Shown here in pieces: positions 6,541 through 7,578 of a DNA stretch of 7,578 nt. Position numbers and translations under genes: made by a program. Numbering within the stretch: the first letter of the stretch is position 1; the number at the start of each line of letters is the position of its first letter. Origin of the DNA: Afipia sp. (lineage in GTDB: Bacteria > Pseudomonadota > Alphaproteobacteria > Rhizobiales > Xanthobacteraceae); the NCBI GenBank assembly GCA_026400415.1, contig JAPLPA010000259.1:1-7578 (forward strand), read 5' to 3'. A model generated the notes under the pieces. That model searched no databases. It was not told where the DNA came from and saw nothing but the letters and a program-made list of their open reading frames with translations.

Positions 6541-6592
6541 AAGAAAAACGCCATTCCGGTGCGCCTCAATGTGGCGGGCCGGAATGGCGTTT
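6541..6592 (-). terminator. Rho-independent terminator after hup
   Basis: A perfect 14-base stem is formed by 6546-6559 and 6579-6592 (CGCCATTCCGG against CCGGAATGGCG, plus flanking A/T pairs), with a further CGCC/GGCG pairing within the 19-base loop. Read on the minus strand it begins 18 bases after the hup stop and ends in TTTTTCTTT, a standard termination signal. Confidence 0.9.
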
Positions 6593-6609
6593 GAAATCGA
6601 AAGCTGACG

Positions 6610-6909
6610 TTAGACGGCTTCCTTCAGCTCCTTGGCTGCGCGGAAAGCGACCTTCTTACTGGCCTTGATCTGGATGGCTTCGCCGGTGGCAGGGTTGCGG
6701 CCCATGCGGGCGGCGCGCTTGCGAACCTGGAGAATGCCGAGGCCGACGATGCGAATGCGCTCGCCCTTCTTCAGATGCTTGGTGATGCGATCGACGAGAT
6801 CGTTGAGGATTGTTTCTGCCTGCTTCTTTGACAGTTCGTGATCTTCGGCCATCGCGGCAGCAAGATGCTTGAGCGTGACAGTTGTTGGGGTAGCTGCCTT
6901 CTTCGCCAT
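6610..6909 (-). CDS. hup: HU-family DNA-binding protein
   Basis: HU is a small, abundant nucleoid protein that dimerises and bends DNA with little sequence specificity. It affects chromosome compaction, replication and transcription. The 99-residue product is slightly longer than the typical 90, owing to a lysine/alanine N-terminal extension before TLKHLAAAMAEDHELSKKQA, the first helices. GERIRIVGLGILQVRKRAAR leads into the DNA-binding beta arm with the hallmark RNPATGE (Arg-Asn-Pro; Pro intercalates in DNA), followed by IQIKASKKVAFRAAKELK at the C-terminus. The start ATG at 6909 has a strong AGGAGGG upstream. It is a single-gene transcription unit with its own terminator. In many proteobacteria hup sits directly after lon; here it lies about 6 kb away on the opposite strand. 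Confidence 0.95.
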   Translation of the reverse strand: MAKKAATPTTVTLKHLAAAMAEDHELSKKQAETILNDLVDRITKHLKKGERIRIVGLGILQVRKRAARMGRNPATGEAIQIKASKKVAFRAAKELKEAV

Positions 6910-7069
6910 ATTGAACCCTCCTCGGTTGGTACTGGCTGCGGAAAAACGCGGTGTATCAGGGCTTAGTTGATTCGGACGAGGTCTGACTACGATGTTTTGC
7001 CCTAAAATCAGGTATTATTTGAATCGACAGTGGAAAAATGGCTGTTTTGCGGGGGGATTCGCAACAACC

Positions 7070-7097
7070 TTGACTAAAAGGGGGCCGGCCTTTAAGT
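7070..7097 (+). promoter_or_regulatory. Probable promoter for tRNA-Asp
   Basis: TTGACT (7070-7075), a close match to the -35 box, is followed after 16 bases by TTAAGT (7092-7097), a poor -10 box. The pair lies about 32 bases upstream of tRNA-Asp, and a GC-rich segment follows it, as is common at stable-RNA promoters. The -35 is convincing, the -10 is not. Confidence 0.4.
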
Positions 7098-7128
7098 CCC
7101 AGCGTTCGTGCGGATCGCGTCGATCTAC

Positions 7129-7205
<77 letters not shown>

Positions 7206-7411
7206 CCCGCCGGCCAACCCCACAATTTCATCAATTCACTTTCATCAAATCAATGGCTTACCAGCCAACGCATGTTGTCGCGGCGTTCGAATGCGCGTGG
7301 CGCAATCGAACCTCTCGCCTTTGACCCTTCCAAGTGATGCGGTCGTTCCTGTATTGCTGGCGGGCGCGTGAGTGCGCCAACGAACAAGCAATGCAGGCGA
7401 GGACGGTCATC

Positions 7412-7578
7412 ATGGCGAGCACAACAAAAAGCAACAGAACCTATCGTCTCGCCGTCATTCCGGGCGACGGCATCGGCAAGGAAGTGGTGCCGGAGGGCAT
7501 TCGCGTGTTGGAAGCGGCTGCAAAGAAATTTAACTTCAATCTGCAGCTCGACGATTTCGACTTTGCATCCTGCGACTA
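7412..7578 (+). CDS. D-malate/tartrate dehydrogenase family, N-terminal fragment
   Basis: Fifty-five complete codons are present before the window ends. The sequence has a short polar start (MASTTKSNRTY), then LAVIPGDGIGKEVVPEGIRVLEAAAKKF and FDFASCDY. IPGDGIGKEVxPEG is the N-terminal signature of the isocitrate/isopropylmalate dehydrogenase superfamily, and the SCDY-type continuation matches the D-malate/tartrate dehydrogenase branch (DmlA/TtuC) better than LeuB or Icd. Such enzymes oxidise and decarboxylate D-malate to pyruvate, or tartrate, with NAD and a divalent metal in the cytoplasm. I choose ATG 7412 because GAGGA lies eight bases upstream; an in-frame ATG at 7391 would add seven residues and has no clear ribosome binding site. 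The substrate cannot be settled from this fragment. The 206 bases before it, after tRNA-Asp, hold no gene that I can support. Confidence 0.8.
   Translation, partial: MASTTKSNRTYRLAVIPGDGIGKEVVPEGIRVLEAAAKKFNFNLQLDDFDFASCD

Overview
The window looks like a chromosomal segment of an alphaproteobacterium. The closest feel is the Bradyrhizobium/Rhodopseudomonas/Nitrobacter/Afipia group. This rests on the sequence character of the Lon C-terminus, the HU protein and the small secreted proteins, on moderately high GC, and on CCA-encoding tRNA genes. The genus cannot be settled from the sequence alone.

Layout, left to right. (1) The 3' end of lon, ending in a strong hairpin terminator. As read here, lon is broken: about 41 bases are missing immediately before the catalytic serine codon, which shifts the frame. 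(2) A complete tRNA-Val(UAC) gene. (3) A 2.3-kb stretch (911-3197) that looks like two successive islets inserted at the tRNA 3' end. The tRNA tail recurs as a partial copy at 1575-1630 and again, more diverged, at 3171-3197. The first islet carries a small secreted protein; the second carries an outer-membrane beta-barrel protein and a 56-residue membrane protein. No integrase is present. (4) On the minus strand, a 457-residue protein of unknown function, weakly reminiscent of six-hairpin glycosidases. Its last codon and stop lie inside the distal tRNA-tail copy. (5) On the minus strand, pepT (peptidase T) followed, with an ATGA overlap, by a small secreted-protein gene interrupted by an in-frame TGA. 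(6) On the minus strand, an HU-type DNA-binding protein gene with its own terminator. (7) A tRNA-Asp(GUC) gene, then the first 55 codons of a D-malate/tartrate dehydrogenase-type gene running off the right edge.

The core genes (lon, hup, pepT, two tRNAs, a dehydrogenase) are ordinary housekeeping functions. The accessory content sits at the tRNA-Val site and consists of envelope or exported proteins. The strongest unusual signals are the repeated tRNA-tail junctions without an integrase, the lesion in lon next to its active-site serine, and the single in-frame TGA in the exported-protein gene. The last two could be real decay or sequence errors and need read-level checking.
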